DNA of 64,000 nucleotides, from positions 82,499,965 through 82,563,964 of the forward strand of contig JASDDO010000008.1 of NCBI GenBank assembly GCA_030015575.1, in the 5' to 3' direction. Source of the stretch: Agapanthus africanus (Eukaryota > Streptophyta > Magnoliopsida > Asparagales > Amaryllidaceae). Positions within the stretch are counted from its first letter, which is position 1; each line of letters opens with the position of its first letter. The translations under genes were made by a program, and so were the position numbers. The notes beneath the pieces are model-generated. The model was given only the letters and a program-made list of their open reading frames with translations, ran no database searches and was not told where the DNA came from. Shown piece by piece: positions 33,479 through 45,439 of this stretch.

Positions 33479-34334
33479 ATCGACAGAGACAAATGATGAT
33501 TCGCTCTTGGCAATATCCCAGTTGTAGCGATACTGATGCCTAAATCGGTATCAAATTCCAAGTCCTTTCATGGCAAATGATGATTCGCTCCTGGCAATAT
33601 TCTAGTCGCAGCAATGCTGATGCTGAGATTGGTACCAGATTCCAAGTTCCACACTCGCGATAAAAAAATCAGCGAGCCAAAAATACATATGAAATAGCCG
33701 AAATGATGGGGCAACTTGCAACGAAATCAGTAAGTAAAAATGTATGCATACAAAAACAGCCGAAATGATTGGGCAACTCGCAATAAAAAGCAGCGAGTAA
33801 ATAAAACAAATAGCCGAAATGATTGGGCACCACGAAAAATATCCGAAATGATTGGGCAATCGCGATTTTCGCGATGTAAAAAGCTGAAATTATAGAGCAT
33901 CATGGAAAGAATTTAAAAAAATGAAAGAATGAAACCTTTTGCCCTGCAGGTGAGGTCACATTGACCCCTGTATACAATCCATGGGCACAAACAAGAAGGG
34001 AACCATATCGTCCCACCAGGCTTCGTCGAAGCGAAGCCAAATCTCGACGGTTCATAAACAACTTAAAAACAATCTCGACATTCGTCGCAATATTGCAGAC
34101 ATAATGTCAACAAACGAAGTGAAGGAAGATCCCTGGCTTCACGGTCTTGACGTCAACATCGACAACTTAGAGATCAACACCGGTGTTCTTCCTCCCTCCA
34201 ATCGGATGCAGACGCAACATCAACAAACAGAGCCACGATAAAGTCCCCTAGTTCCAAATTTCGACGGTTCACAGATAACCTAGAGATCACCAACGACGTT
34301 TCTTCCTCCCTCCAATTGGATGCAGACGCAACAT

Positions 34335-35783
34335 TGTTCAGTTGATAAAACTGCACACTTGTATTACATTTTTCCTACCATTTTCATATTAAAAAAGGAC
34401 TATATTATAATATATTATACATATGAGGGTTTATGTGTAAAAACATTATTTTCCATATGTTAATATATGTTAATTATCATTTGGTAGGAAAATGTATGCA
34501 AATAATATTATTGATCTAATCCTAGTAGAACAAAGTCTACTAAAATCTTATTTGAGTTGTTGTGCAGAATATTTCCAAGTTGTTATGTAGGATTTAACAA
34601 ACAAATCAATTTGTTGAAGAAAACTTGCCAAATTAAGAAGCAAAACTTAGAGACCAAGTCTGGAAGCAACCGAGAGAAGATTTCTGAATTCTAAAGATGC
34701 CTAGGATTGCCAAATGTCAAAATCAGAGAGCCAAAGAAAATTGATCAAAAGATCTCATCCATTGAGCGCGGATCCGCGGCCAAACCCACCCTTGGGCCGC
34801 GGATCCGCCGCACATTTGTGGAATTGGAAGGCAAGATTTTCTGGTGTGAATCCAAGCTATATTTTACCAAGTTTTCAACAATAAGATTCTGGCTTTGCAC
34901 TATAAAAAGGCACCGAGAGCCTCTTGGAAAAATCATCAAGCCGAAGAGATCACGAAGCTCCCGATGCTCACGCATCCAGGCTGATCATCGACTGTTCGAC
35001 TACCTCCTTAGGAAAGATCGAGAAGCAAATCAAGTTTTGTAATCATTTTCTATGGATTAAAAGTGTAGTTTGAAGGAGTTGATTAATAAAGGTAGTTTTT
35101 TTTATTTAATTGTTTTTACATTATGTTCTCCCTCTGTTTCTTTTCATCTTCTTCTCCCAACATGCGCGAGTAATTCTCCGCTTGTTAGGGTTCGTAGGAT
35201 TAGGGTAGGCTAATGGGCGATGAAAATAATTAAACCCTTTTTAAGTCCTATAAAGTTTAGGAAGTTTATCAAAAGAATCATTAACATCCTAATCGGGTGC
35301 GCTAGCAATTCTTTGCTAGTTCCGACCGCGATTAGAGATTAGATTAATGATTGTTTTGGTAAAGGCTAGATATGAACGGAGTTCCGTGTCAAGATAAGGG
35401 TTACGAGTGGGATTCCTTTTCCCTCCAGAAACCCTAATCTACACGCATCACCGTCGTTCTAGTTATAAATCTATTAATGGATAAAAAGGGTAACTTTTAA
35501 TTAATTGTCCATAACTACTAAATCCTAACGAACCCTACAAGCCCACTTATTATATTAATTACATCTTTAAAATAATCTAGATCTATATTTTACATTCTTG
35601 TTTAACGTAGATCTAGAAATCTTTCTATAAAAATTCTTTATCCCTCCTCTCTTTCTCAACACATCTAAAGTAAAAGTAAAAGGTTCCACGTTTCCCAGAG
35701 GACGACCCGTACTCATCTCAGTCTAGCTACGAGCGACACCGTTATTGATTGCGGTAAACAAACACAAATTTTCACATCAATCA
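34335..35783 (+). mobile_element. Solo LTR, Athila-like, in E2 3' region
   Basis: The 1449-bp segment starts TGTTCAG, ends ATCA and is flanked by the perfect TSD AACAT (34330-34334 and 35784-35788). The uninterrupted host sequence (GCAACATCAACAAACAGAG) occurs at 34216-34234. It has a TATA box TATAAAAA at 34901-34908 and an end region (CCCAGAGGACGACCCGTAC near 35695) typical of Athila/Ogre LTR ends. No internal region remains, so it is a solo LTR formed by LTR-LTR recombination. A 14-bp perfect hairpin lies at 34768-34808. The 111-codon ORF at 34707 is not protein-like. Confidence 0.88.
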
Positions 35784-36340
35784 AACATCAACAAACAGAG
35801 CTACGAAAAAGTGCCCTAGTTCCAAATCTCGACGGTTTACAGACTACCTAGAGACTACCCCGGAACCATGGCAAAGTCCCCTAGTTCCAAATCTCGACGG
35901 TTTACAGATACCCTAGAGATCACCAACGGCGTTTCTCCTTACTCCGGCAGGATGTAGATGCGGCGTCAACAAACGACCCCAGGGTCAAAACAACGGAACC
36001 ATGGCAAAGTCCCCTAGCTCCAAATCTCGACGGTTCACACACAGCCTAGAGATCACCAACGGCGTTTCTCCTCACTCCAACCAGATGCAGACGTGACGTC
36101 AACAACCGACCTCAGAGTCGCAATGAAATAGAGCCATGACAAAGTCCCTAGTTCCAAATCTCAATGGCCACATCTACGGCCCGAAGACCAACAACGGTGT
36201 GCCTCCTCATTCCATCAGGACACAGATGCTACACCATCAATCGGAGCCATGGCAAAGTTCCCAGTTCCAAGACTCTACGGTTCACAGACAACCTGGAGTC
36301 ATCCAATGACCCCGTCTCGGAATCAAGTCAACTCAAAAAC
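35784..36340. repeat. 120-bp repeats of the E2 3' region
   Basis: Four or five degenerate units contain GCAAAGTCCCCTAGTTCCAA, TCTCGACGGTT, CACCAACGGCGTTTCTCC and a GATGYAGACG / GTCAACAA part. Related single units occur at 34200-34330 and 22740-22920. No gene is seen. Confidence 0.75.
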
Positions 36341-37735
36341 CTCGATTCAGGGAAATCAGCGTCCTTGACGAGAGCATCTCAATTCGCGTCGACCCGCAGA
36401 GAAATCAGCGTCTTTGCAGAAATACCTCGAGTCGTCTCAACTCCGAGGAAATCAGCATCCTAGGCAAAAACCTTGATTCTGGGAAATCAGCGTCCTTGAC
36501 GAGAGCATCTCGATTCGTGTCGACCCGCAAGGAAATCAGTGTCTTTGCAGGAATACCTCGATTCGTTTCAACTCCGAGGAAATCGGTGTCCTTGGCAAAA
36601 ACCTCGATTCAGGGAAATCAGCGTCCTTAACGAGAGTATCTCGATTCGTGTCGACCCTCAAGGAAATCGGTGTCTTTGCAGAAATACCTCAATTCGTTTC
36701 GACGCCGAGGAAATCAACGTCCTTGGCAAAAACCTCGATTCAGGGAAATCAGCGTCCTTGACGAGAGCATCTCGATTCGCGTCGACCCGCAGAGAAATCA
36801 GTGTCTATGCAGGAATACCTCGATTCGTCTCAACTCTAAGGAAATCAGGCGTCCTTGGCAAAAACCTCGATTCAGGAAAATCAGCGTCCTTGACGAGAGC
36901 ATCTCGATTCGCGTCGACCTGCAGAGAAATCAGTGTCTTTGCAGGAATACCTCGATTCGTCTCAACTCCGAGGAAATCAGCGTCCTTGGCAAAAACCTTG
37001 ATTCAGGGAAATCAGCATCCTTGACAAGAGCATCTCGATTCGTGTCGACCCGCAAGGAAATCAGTGTCTTTGCAGGAATACCTTGATTCGTTTCAACTCC
37101 GAGGAAATCAGTGTCCTTGGCAAAAACCTCGATTCAGGGAAATCAGCGTCCTTGACGAGAGCACCTCGATTCGCGTCGACCCACAAGGAAATCAGTGTCT
37201 TTGCAGGAATACCTCGATTCGTTTCAACTCCGAGGAAATCAGTGTCCTTGGCAAAAACCTTGATTTAGGGAAATCAACGTCCTTTACGAGAGCATCTCGA
37301 TTCGCGTCGACCCACAAGGAAATCAGTGTCTTTGCAGGAATACCTCGATTCGTCTCAACTTCAAGGAAATCAGCGTCCTTGGCAAAAACCTTGATTCAGG
37401 GAAATCAGCGTCCTTGACGAGAGCATCTCGATTCGCGTTGACTTGAGTCTTTGCAGGAATACCTCGATTCGTTTCGACTCCAGGGAAATCAGCGTCCTTG
37501 GCAAAACCTCGATTCAGCGAAATCAACGTCTTTGGTGAGAGCATCTCGATTCGCGTCGACCCGCAAGAAAATCAGTGTCTTTGCAGGAATACCTCGATTC
37601 GTCTCAACTCCGAGGAAATCGGTGTCCTTGGCAAATATCTCGATTCAGTGAAATCAGCGTCCTTGACGAGAACATCTCGATTCGCGACGACCCGTAGAGA
37701 AATCAGTGTCTCTGCAGGAATATACAACGTCAGCA
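36341..37735. repeat. 131-bp tandem repeat, E2 copy (about 11 units)
   Basis: Units begin at 36341, 36472, 36603, 36734, 36866, 36997, 37128, 37259, 37390, 37508 and 37639, so the period is 131 with one +1 and one 13-bp deletion. Each unit has three GAAATCAG subunits. Because 131 is not a multiple of three and the unit has few stops, the same DNA yields rotating open frames; these are not genes. Confidence 0.95.
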
Positions 37736-38427
37736 AAACGGAGCCGCGGCAAAGTTCCCAGTTCTATGACTCGGCGGTGCACAGACAACCCAAAGTCAAC
37801 CCTCGACCTCCCTGTTGAAGCAATGCTTTAACTCGGGAGTAGGTCAACTCATCAATCACTTACGAGTCCTCTCGACTTGTAAGGAAGAAAATTCTCTTGT
37901 GAGATCCTTACGACTCTCAAGAGAAAACACACTTAGGAATCCTCACGATTCCTAAGGAGAAAATACACCTACGAGATCCTCTCGACTCGTAGGGAGAAAA
38001 AATCTTTATGAGACCCTCACGGCTCATAAAATTGAAAAGTCTTAGGCAGCAAATCTGAACCTGTTTCCTAAGCCATCGCTTCTTATCTCGATTCAGGAAA
38101 ATCAGCGTCCTTGGCGAGAACCCCTCGATTCGTTTCAACCCGGAAGGAAATTAGTGACTTTGCGAGAATCTCTCGATTCGTTTCAACTTGCAGGGAAATT
38201 AGTGTCCCTACTCATAAAGAAAATTCTCTTATGGGATCCTTACGATTCTCAAGAGAAAACGCACTTAGGAGTCCTCACGACTCCTAAGGAGAAAAGACAC
38301 CTACGAGATCCTCACGACTCGTAAGGAGAAAAGTCTTTATGAGACCCTTATGGCTCATAAAGTTGAAAAGTCTTAGGCAACAGATCCTAACCCTGTTTCC
38401 TAAGCCATCGCTGCCTTATAAAGAGTT
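37736..38427. repeat. E2 3' region with hairpin arrays g and h
   Basis: Array g is at about 37857-38075. H3 (37932-37956) pairs CTTAGGAATC with GATTCCTAAG, and H4 pairs CCTACGAG with CTCGTAGG. A partial 131-bp unit (38090-38205) follows. Array h is at about 38224-38407. Its H3 (38264-38288) has CTTAGGAGTC with GACTCCTAAG, a compensatory A-T to G-C change against copy g. Its H5 (38335-38362) is perfect. The segment ends with the TSD GAGTT at 38423-38427. Confidence 0.85.
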
Positions 38428-39462
38428 TGTTCCCCTCCGAAAGACGCGGCGGGCGTCTCGCCTGAAATTCGGGGCTCATGTTATTTGGTGCTATCCATCC
38501 ACCTCTCCGAAGATATCAAGTTGATTTATGACACCGTGTATCGAAGGTTTAAACGGATGCGGCCGATGTAGCAGACTTCGTCAGATTCCCCCTCGTCCGA
38601 GGGGTTTTTGATTGTGGGGACGCTCTTCCCTGCAGGCGCAAGCCCCTGCAGTTAATTACGCTACCGCATCGCGGTAACAACTTTCTCCTTCTCCAGCTGG
38701 TCACTTCGTGTCGTGGGTGTTTATTTTGTTTGTGGTTGCCCGTGGATTAGTCCAAATCAGTATTTTCTTAGATTTGGGTTTAGGGTTTTGGTTTAAGGAT
38801 ACATTAGCCATATTTGAGGCTAAGATCAACTTAAACGTTAGTTAAGGATACGTTAGTCTGATTTGAGACTAAGATCAACTTAACGGGATCGTTTAGATCC
38901 AATCAAGAGAGCATTTGGACTCTAGTATTTAGTTTAGGGACATTTCGGTCGATTGCCAGTTTAGGGACACGGTGGTCCAACATTGCCATTTTGAGGACGA
39001 ATATTAGTTTAAGGACATTTCGGTCCAACATTCCCATTTTGGGGACGAATATTAGTTTAAGGACATTTCGGTCCAACATTCCCATTTTGGGGACGAACAT
39101 TAGTTTAAGGACATTTCGGTCCATGAGTTTAAGGACCCCACAGTCCGTAGCAATGTATGGTTGTCGGGACCCGTCACCTCTCTGACGACGTTGAAGGATT
39201 ACAACGACAAATGTCAGAGGAGTTCAGAGATGTACCCTTGAACCAGGTGTAAATTGATTCGGGAGAGCAGTTGTGCTTAGTTCAATTTAATTTGAGGACT
39301 TATGGCCAGAATTGGGTTAAGTCCATTTGAAAATGTTTAACATTTTCTTCATGATTGGTCTGTTTAGGCATTTGCTTGGGCTCTGCCATTTTTTAAACAA
39401 TGCATAACATTGGACTTTTTTAATTAAATGCGCAGCATTCAGATTAGGCATGTTAGGCCTTT

Positions 39463-41667
39463 TGTTAGTTATATGTATGCCCTAGAGGCCATTACTGTAC
39501 ATTGGATGTATATTGTAGTGGATGCTAGGACATATATAGGTAGGACTTTCTTGCTCGACATGATAGTATGCTATCTGGTTACTCTTTATCTTAACATGTA
39601 TACTTTCTGTCTCTCTGTTATGTGTTGATAAAGCCCTTAGGATGTGTACTCGACTTCTAGGACTATGATGCAGATCATACTAGTGGGGCCTGGGTAGTCA
39701 ATGAGTACATCCTTCAATGTTCCTAGTCGTGGGAATATCGAAACGGGGCATCGATATTCCAGAGTAGACTAGCGTATATCTTCTCGACCCATGTGATGGG
39801 CGATGGATGATCCCATATCCATTGGTATTTGACATCAGAGATGGTATGCGGGTGCTCAGTGGAGACTGGGTACACTGAACGGACTCGCCGAGAACTCCCA
39901 GATGGTATTATACCTCACGTCAGATGGCAGTTCTCTGGTGACACTGGTGCAGCTTAGTCTGTTGACCCGAGATCGTCATAGAGACTTGTGTGTCTCCCAC
40001 TGTGCTTTGATTTCCACCCTATCACGGCTCTACTGAGTCGTGCAAACAGGTGGTTTTTGGGTACAGTCCCGATTCACATGGAGGCAGTGAGCGATAGGAA
40101 GGGATTCGTCTCTCCCGGTATTGGGGGTTGATGTTGCGCTATGCACGACTGGCCATAACAGGAAATCCCTGGCCAGGGTTGCAGTGATCTACTGGTAAGT
40201 GTTATCAGTAGTTTCACACATGTTATAGACCTCACGTCGGCATAACTTATGGAGCTACTGGGGTCTGACGTTTACCACCCCTAGGCGAGATATGCGACAT
40301 ATCAGACGAACAGACCGGACTGTACGGTAAGTGTTACTGGTTGGATTCACAGGAGTGTGAGCGGGCTTGCTCGTCGATCTTCTGATTGCTCAATACCCGG
40401 GTGGCCGTTATGTTTAGCAGACCGCTTGCGGCTTGTGGGTGTTTGATATGATCATCATCTGCTGCCGGCGTATTGACGAGTCTTTAGAGTCCTACACAGA
40501 GGTTTCCTGGCTCAAGCGAAACGAAATAGGAGCGCATATGAGATATGTGCGGGACCGAGAGTAATGCGTGTATGTGATACCGTATTCCAATTCTCGCGAT
40601 GAATGTATCGATTGGTTGTATGCGATATAACCTAGTTATCGAATCAAAGATTGATTCGATAAGCCGATACATTGGATACTAGTCGGTTATATGCGACATG
40701 ACCGGATCATTGAATCAAGTGTTGATTTAATGATTTAATGTATAATTATATATTTGATATATTACTTTGCATTAACCAGTATTAGTTTACTTTAAATGGA
40801 TTTTCTCACTTGAAATGCACATTGTATATGTGATATACTTTTATGCACTTGTTTGTATCATGTTTGATGATACAAGCTCACTTGGGTTTGTGTAAAGAAT
40901 TAAACCATGGTTATATGAATGGTTAGGGTTTTGATTATTTACTTACTTATTTATTTATTTATTTATTTTGGAAAAGAAAATGATATGGTGGCTTTCTTTA
41001 TTTGCTTGTTGAAGCTTCATGAAGCTTTGAACAAGTCCACCATATTTGTCTCATGCTTAACCCTAACCATTCCAACTAACCATAGTCTATTCTCTACACC
41101 TAATCATGGTTGCCATATGATAAGTATTATTTATTTTCTATTTTGAAAATAACTTAAAAAATTATCTTCTTCTTCTTTTCTTTCTTCAACATGAAGAAAG
41201 CTTGCCTCCATCAATGACAACTAGTGAAAAAGAGTGAGAAATCAAATTCTAAAGTGAACCCACTTCCTATTTCTTCATCCTCTACCTCTTGCCAAGTAGT
41301 ATAGGGTGTTTTCTTCACAAGTTTCATGACTTGGTGAAGTGGGAGCTTGATCTAGTGTTGCCTCGACGTAGATCATCTTCGGCATCGAAGACGACCTAGC
41401 CCGCCTATTTCTCCGATGAAGCCGATGCTAGAGCCCGGGATCCGATGATCACGGCGAGGGGACTTCATTACGGAGCTATGGAGGTGGAGGACCGGATCTA
41501 TAAAGGTTGTATTTCCGTTCACTTATTAGTAAAGTTGTTTACTAGTTGTCGCATCACCTATAAATCTAGTTAACAATCCGTATTAGGCTTTCTCGGCACT
41601 TGTAAAATTTTAAATTGGCATGGTTGATACCTTGTGAGACCTCTAGTGTGTGCCTAGGAACCCTACA
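39463..41667 (+). repeat. Copia 5' LTR
   Basis: It is 2205 bp and nearly identical to 47630-49833. It includes a (TTTA)n tract at about 40940-40968 and an inverted pair ATCGAATCAAAGATTGATTCGAT at about 40636-40658. Short ORFs are shared with the 3' LTR and have no family features. Confidence 0.95.
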
Positions 41668-41668
41668 G

Positions 41669-41680
41669 TGGTATCAGAGC
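41669..41680 (+). other. Copia primer binding site
   Basis: TGGTATCAGAGC, complementary to initiator tRNA-Met, lies one base after the LTR. Confidence 0.93.
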
Positions 41681-44600
41681 CTAGCTATAGCCTTAGGCGA
41701 TGCGTAGATGGAGTTAGAAGTTCGATCGAACCGAAACCCTAATTACAAAATGCTCTCTGTACATTTTTGAAATTCGTGGAATTTTGTAAATTAAAAATGC
41801 TTAAAAAATTCATCAGGAAATTCTAAGAATTACGGTGCAAAAATTACCTAATGATGTGTCTAAAGCGCGGCGGAACCGCGGCATTAGCCGCCTATTGCGG
41901 CGGTTCCGCGCCCATTTAGTCTCTTCAGTCAACCATTTTTGCACAGTAACTTCTTTATTTAAATGCTGAGTTTTATGGAAATTTTTAATATTTACTCAAG
42001 AGTTGAGTTTTCTGGGTTGTATTAGGGACTCGGTATTTCGATCGGATTGTCTAATTTTGTCTGTGTGCTTTTCCGGATAATTTTAGAATATGTTAAAAAA
42101 GTTCGACCGGATATAAATACCCACTTTTTCCCTGCCGGGAAATTTCCAATTGTTGGATTTTTCCATAGTTTAATGACGTTCTAAGTAGTGCAAGTAACGT
42201 GATGGTCCCTCTAGAAGACAACAAACCTTAACTCGATTATGAGACCGTCTTGAACTACCCTTTGAACCTTAGGGTTTGGGGCAGTACGGCGTGCCACATG
42301 TGAGGCGTTGGCTTGACCCTTCTACGGCTGGACCGTTGGTACTGAGGCATGAAGTGAATGTTTTTGAACTTATTTCATGTGTTGAGCGGTTTTGGGAAAA
42401 CTTGGGTGTTCGATTGTTCGATCGGAAAGTTTAACATTTTCCATTTATCCGGAATGTGATACAATATTTGGAATCCACAAGTAGTTATGAGATAACTGAA
42501 TGAATGTTATAAACAAAGCACTTTAGTCTCACTTGATCGGTTGCTACGGAATTTTGATGCGATCAAAAGTCCGTCGCAATCGGGTAGCGTACGCGGATAC
42601 TCGCCGGATAAACTTAATAGACAGCCTCACCTCATAGCCCCGACCAAGTGACTGTAGGAGAACCCCGTCGCCGAAAGCATCCGTTCGGGTGCTCGCGGCA
42701 GCGGTGTTCCGCCTTGGTGCACTTCATCGACGGCATCGGGGGTGCGGCCGCCTACTAAAGTTTGCGACGAGCATTCGTTCACGATATCGGGAATCTTGTT
42801 GAATTGCCCGACTTGATATTGAAAAGAGTTTTCGATAATGAGACTAAAGTGCGGGGTTTATAACTGTTAGGCATGCGATGTCTTAGGAATTCATTTGATT
42901 AGGCATGCGATGTCTAAAGAGGTTGCGAATTCCAACTGTTGTAGTTTTACACTTTCTTTTCTGTGACCGTAAGTGTAATATGTGATATCGCCGGTTTCGT
43001 TGCTATATGTCAACGACAATTGGGATGCGCATATTTACTTACGTTGATGACATGTGATGTTATGTGTTGCTGGATATGTTATATTGGATCGTCGTGTTCG
43101 AATAGCCGGGGGTTCTTATATGAGATGAGTGTTTTTCATTTTCATTCATGTAAAAACTTGTTTGTAATATTCTTTTATTGGGGCACTTCCAGGTTGCGGA
43201 AGATGTCACCGTTGATGTATATTATTTACTTTTCCGCATTACGATAGACCCAAGGAGGGGAGCACAAGTAACCGGGTTCTAGGGTCCAGTGGGAGACCAT
43301 CTCGAGGAGTCGAGTCCGGGTCTCCTAACCCTAGAATTGGTAGGGTTGCTTGCCGCTCTCGTAGGGGTCTAGGGGTGTGGGATTGGCTATTCATCACGAC
43401 CGTGGAATCCGTGTTTTATACTGGCTCGTATTAAAAACACGGACGTCCTAGTATATCCAATATTTCATATGATATTTTCTGCTGCTATATCTGTGATGTG
43501 ATCATGTGATTTGTTCAGATAGATATAGTATATAGTATATATGATATATTATATAGACGTTGCTTATGTTTTACACCCGCGCTAGCCCTGCCCCGCTCTG
43601 CCGTTAGTTACCTAACCTAACGGTGCAGACGGGACATCGAGGCGAATGCGGATGGCATAAGCGTACGTTATATTTATCTGTGATGTTTAGGTGGACTTAA
43701 ATGATGGGATATTCATTAATGAGATTAATAAAAGAAAATAAACCTAAAAGATGTTGTGGAATCGAATTTTAAAATAAAAACAGGTAGCTACAGTTCTTGC
43801 TTTGCATCGCGGTGTTCCTTGTAGAACATCCTGCACCTTATTCAATGAGGAAAGGGCCGAGATCCCTTCACCGGGAGTGACCCCTTTAGCAATAACTGGC
43901 AGATGCAACACACTCGGTTTGTCTTTTGATTGCTTCTATAGTTTCTGCTTTGCACAGTGATATATATGATATATCCCGCACTTCATTCGACGAGGAAAGG
44001 GCCGACGATCCTTTCACCAGGAGTGACCCCTTTAGCAAAACTAGAAAAGCCTAAAAAACATTCCATTTAAAAACCATTTGATTCCGCATCGAGATCAAGT
44101 TCAAAGCGTTAAAGGTTTTCATAAAAACCATCCGCAACCCTCCGTCATTTTAGGAAATAGAGTACTTAGTATTCGTGCTACGTTTGTCGACCATAGCCGA
44201 GGCGTAGTGTGCGGTAGCTAAGTGATGTCTTCCTACATCGCATATGATGCGATTAGTTAGGACAGTCATGTGGCTTTGTTGACCTTAGCCAAGGGTCATG
44301 TGGGTGGGTCTAATTAATCACGAAATGACGGGTAGAACTTGACTAGTGCTTATGATTTGTTGACCTTAGCCAAGGTCATAGGTGCTAGGGGTAAAAACCG
44401 TTATCGGGAGTTTCAAGTGTTGAAATTTGCAATGAGATTGCATACCTTCTATGTGATAGTTGGATCCCGATACCCACTGCGAGTAATTGTTACTCCTGGG
44501 AGAGTTTTGCACTTTACAATTAGCCGATCAAGTAGGTGTCTAGAAAGGTGTCAACAGGGTTACGCCTCTGGGAAAACGAGGTTTACTGTAATTAGGTCCG

Positions 44601-45230
44601 TGCGAAAGCACGGGGAACCTCCCTCAAAGTACCGACACTGGCCTAGCTGAAAGATTGGCGAACTTGTAGAGTGTAATTAATCCCGGCTAGTCTTTCCTTT
44701 TAAGGTTTGAAGGAAGATTTGATAAAAACAGTGGGAGCCATCCTGATTAGATAAAATAAATAACCAATCTGATCTTGCAAGAGCGCACGCAGAGTGTTTT
44801 CTTCTCTCTCTCTCCAGGTAGCGACCATATCACGCCTTAATCAAGATAATAATACAGATGTATTGACTGAACCCGCTTGTTATACTGAGCTGGGGAACGT
44901 TGGTCCCGCTCTAACTTATAATTGTTATAAGACAGAGCAGGAAATAGAGGAATACCAGAATTCCTATGCCGCCCAAACGAAGAAAGTGCATAAGATGCAT
45001 CTCCTTCGGGTGTGTTCATTACAAAGAACTGTTTCTCAGTATCCTCTGCATCCTGGGTATTTGATACTGGATCAGGATCCCGGATATGTAATATGTTACA
45101 TAGAGCTACAAAAAGGTAAAAAACTGAGAACGGGTGATAAGTTTCATGAGACAGAAAATGGGGCAAGTGTTGCAGCCAAGTCTGTTGGTCACTGTCACCC
45201 TGTATTACCAATACATTGATTCTGAACAAA
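41681..45230 (+). other. Copia 5' internal region, unassigned
   Basis: About 3.5 kb lies between the PBS and the first pol homology. I see no gag motif. It contains a GC-rich hairpin (41870-41909), an inverted repeat TCCGTGTTTT/AAAACACGGA (43408-43443), a direct repeat of about 110 bp (43795-43905 and 43940-44045, sharing GAGGAAAGGGCCGA and AGGAGTGACCCCTTTAGCAA-like parts) and TTGTTGACCTTAGCC twice (44276, 44356). A 141-codon ORF at 44794-45219 has no recognised domain. Confidence 0.6.
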
Positions 45231-45439
45231 TGCTATTAGATACCGAACCTGATATACAAAATCATATCAATCTCTTTATTTATTAAAGAAATGATAAAAT
45301 TTTGTATTGATGGATAATGTTTTGAACATTTTCTATATCAAAAGTTGATCGGTTCAGGCACGTTATCTAAAAGCATTGACGTTCTAAATCAAACCACAGT
45401 TCCTAGTATACAGAACACACACAAGAGGAAGAGTTCAGA

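Larger units (their letters stand above)
32718..34334. repeat. E2 3' non-coding region, left part
   Basis: It opens with the same AAACGTCNTTAAACTAC tract that follows integrase in E1, then two CCCGAAAGGG hairpins (32818-32827 and 32873-32882), array e, a GTATACAATCCATGGGC motif (33167-33183), array f, GCCGAAATGAT repeats (33650-33910; ACTCGC pairing with GCGAGT at 33776-33798), a second GTATAC motif (33970-33986) and a degenerate 120-bp unit. It ends at the insertion site of an Athila-like solo LTR. Confidence 0.8.

Noticed and set aside
34768..34808. MicroRNA precursor
   Set aside because: The stem is only 14 bp, too short for a plant miRNA precursor, and it lies in an LTR.
36341..37735. 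CRISPR-like regular repeats
   Set aside because: The repeats are contiguous, degenerate and 131 bp long, with no unique spacers, no cas genes and a plant context.
42530..42780. Captured host gene exon in the copia leader
   Set aside because: GC-richer than its surroundings but without a long open frame or recognisable protein motif; listed only as unexplained sequence.
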